Below, piece after piece: positions 5,377-6,655 of a DNA stretch of 6,655 bases. The position numbers were made by a program, and so were the translations under genes. Positions within the stretch are counted from its first letter, which is position 1. Every line of letters starts with the position of its first letter. The DNA comes from Euryarchaeota archaeon Ods04 (GTDB lineage Archaea > Halobacteriota > Halobacteria > Halobacteriales > Halorutilaceae), in assembly GCA_028751055.1 (NCBI GenBank), contig JAQZDD010000057.1, positions 1 to 6,655 on the forward strand. Reading direction: 5' to 3'. The notes below the pieces were generated by a model. The model saw only the letters and a program-made list of their open reading frames with translations. It was not told where the DNA came from and searched no databases.

Positions 5377-6655
5377 CCGGAAAGTCGCTCGCTGTCGTAA
5401 ACGGACGCGTCCTGCGTGCGGGAGCGTCGGAACCCGAGGACGTAGAACTCGTCGTTGAGGAAGGCGTCGTGACGCGTCTCGCAGAGAGCGTACGCGAAGA
5501 CGCGGTGGACGAAACTATCAGCGCGGACGGCGCGCTCGTCCTTCCCGGTGCTGTCGACGTACACGTCCACTTTCGGGAGCCGGGAGCGACACACAAGGAG
5601 GACTGGCGTACAGGCTCGCGGTCTGCGGCGGCGGGCGGCGTCACGACGGTCGTCGACCAGCCTAACACAGAACCGCCGACGGTCGACGGAGCGGCGTTCG
5701 ACGAGAAACGCTCTCTCGCCGAGAAGTCGTTGGTCGACCACGGCGTGAACGCGGGCGTGACCGAGGACTGGAAGCCCGACGAACTGTCCGAGCGTCCTGT
5801 CGCGGCGTACGGCGAAGTCTTCATGGCGGACTCGACGGGTGAGATGGGTATCGACGCGTCGTTGTTCGAGCGCGCTGTGCGCCGCTTAGGCGGACGCGGT
5901 GAACTCGTGACGGTGCACGCAGAGGACTCCGACGACTTTGTCGAAGTGAACCTAGATACTGAGGACGCCGACGTATGGTCGCGCCACCGTCCGCCCGAGG
6001 CGGAGGTAGCCGCTGTGGAGCGAGCAGTCGATGTCGCCGACGAACCCGTGCATTTCGCGCACGTCTCGCATCCGCGCTCGGTCGACATAATCGATGAGAC
6101 GCCGCACACGTGTGAGGTCACGCCGCACCACCTGCTTCTGTCACGCGACGACCTGCCAGAACTCGGTACACACGGAAAGATGAACCCGCCTCTGCGCACC
6201 GAAAACGCACGCGAAAGACTGTTCGAGAAGGTCGTCGACGGCACCGTCGACTGCGTCGCTACCGACCACGCGCCGCACACGGTCGAAGAGAAGGACGCGC
6301 CCGTCCGCGACGCTCCGTCGGGCGTCCCGGGCGTTGAGACGCTGTATCCCCTTCTGCTGGCGCTCGTACAGAACGACGAACTGTCTCTCGGACATGCCGT
6401 CGAACTCGTCGCCGCCGCGCCTGCACGTATCTTCGGTTTCGACAACAAGGGCGCGGTAGCCGAAGGAAGGGACGCCGACCTCGTCTTCGTCGACGAGGCT
6501 GTCGAGGAGGTACACGCCGAACGTCTGCATTCACGGTGCGGATGGACGCCTTACGAGGGCTTCGACGCCGTCTTTCCGCACAAGGTTCTGAGGCGCGGCG
6601 AAGTCGTCTACGAAAGAACGGACGATGGAGAGAGGTTCGCCGAAGGCGGTGGGCG
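5373..6655 (+). CDS. pyrC: Dihydroorotase PyrC (class I), 3' end cut by window edge
   Basis: Zinc amidohydrolase that interconverts carbamoyl-aspartate and dihydroorotate, step three of pyrimidine synthesis. There are 427 codons before the window ends with no stop; the chain already reaches RFAEGGG, so only a few codons are probably missing. Metal and substrate residues: H64 and H66 in DVHVHFREPG with R68; N98 in QPNTEPP; H182 in VTVHAED; H230 in HFAHVSH; N271 in MNPPLR; D298 in ATDHAPH, followed by SGVPGVET. The position of the carbamylated lysine in hydantoinases and class II enzymes is not lysine here; D153 in FMADSTG is the likely bridging aspartate, which indicates class I. The ATG shares ATGA with the mscS stop and has a Shine-Dalgarno-like site. 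Class I enzymes often work with aspartate carbamoyltransferase, but pyrB/pyrI are not in the window. Confidence 0.95.
   Translation, partial: MTGKSLAVVNGRVLRAGASEPEDVELVVEEGVVTRLAESVREDAVDETISADGALVLPGAVDVHVHFREPGATHKEDWRTGSRSAAAGGVTTVVDQPNTEPPTVDGAAFDEKRSLAEKSLVDHGVNAGVTEDWKPDELSERPVAAYGEVFMADSTGEMGIDASLFERAVRRLGGRGELVTVHAEDSDDFVEVNLDTEDADVWSRHRPPEAEVAAVERAVDVADEPVHFAHVSHPRSVDIIDETPHTCEVTPHHLLLSRDDLPELGTHGKMNPPLRTENARERLFEKVVDGTVDCVATDHAPHTVEEKDAPVRDAPSGVPGVETLYPLLLALVQNDELSLGHAVELVAAAPARIFGFDNKGAVAEGRDADLVFVDEAVEEVHAERLHSRCGWTPYEGFDAVFPHKVLRRGEVVYERTDDGERFAEGGG

Noticed and set aside
5073..5741. A 222-codon minus-strand frame spanning the mscS-pyrC junction
   Set aside because: Composition is that of an antisense shadow and both sense genes are well supported.
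5273..6448. A 391-codon open frame on the minus strand across pyrC
   Set aside because: Ser/Thr/Arg-rich product without motifs, lying opposite dihydroorotase whose metal ligands are all present. It is a shadow frame.
1..6655. Mobile element, CRISPR, tRNA/rRNA or defence cassette
   Set aside because: No long direct or inverted repeats, transposase motifs, spaced repeats or structured RNA signatures were seen; nearly all sequence is explained by ordinary genes with short gaps.

Overview
The window looks like chromosomal DNA from a halophilic archaeon of class Halobacteria. The inferred proteins are strongly acidic. Several belong to families in their haloarchaeal form: a DpsA-type ferritin, a 2Fe-2S ferredoxin with the N-terminal acidic insertion, an FtsJ-type rRNA methyltransferase fused to a TRAM domain, and a zinc-ribbon/DUF4870 membrane protein. 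TATA-like boxes sit about 25-30 nt before several start codons and Shine-Dalgarno motifs are mostly absent, as expected for leaderless haloarchaeal transcripts. By eye the GC content is in the high fifties, low for this class. Isoleucine codon ATA is used freely, which is unusual and suggests a lineage away from the well-studied high-GC genera. That placement is inference.

Layout from left to right: dpsA (+) for iron storage and DNA protection; a convergent four-helix membrane protein (-) with an Asp-Arg repeat tail; a 58-residue acidic protein (-); divergent from it, a 39-residue single-helix membrane protein (+); rlmE with TRAM (+); a zinc-ribbon DUF4870 membrane protein (+); a COG1313/PflX-like radical SAM protein (+); a convergent 2Fe-2S ferredoxin (-); divergent from that, an MscS-family channel (+), overlapped by four bases by pyrC (dihydroorotase, +), which runs off the right edge a few codons before its expected end. 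No gap without a gene exceeds 150 bases.

Most genes are single transcription units with their own promoter-like sequence. The exception is mscS-pyrC, where the stop and start codons share ATGA and a Shine-Dalgarno-like sequence precedes pyrC. The gene set is ordinary core metabolism and stress housekeeping. I see no mobile element, CRISPR array, tRNA, rRNA or defence cassette, and no convincing new multi-gene system.

The most striking signal is global: the tetranucleotide GGCC never occurs in these 6655 bases although GGCA, GGCG and GGCT are common, and GATC occurs once. That points to restriction-modification or other selection against these palindromes in this lineage. Two very small genes (58 and 39 codons) that a length cutoff would miss share a divergent promoter region.
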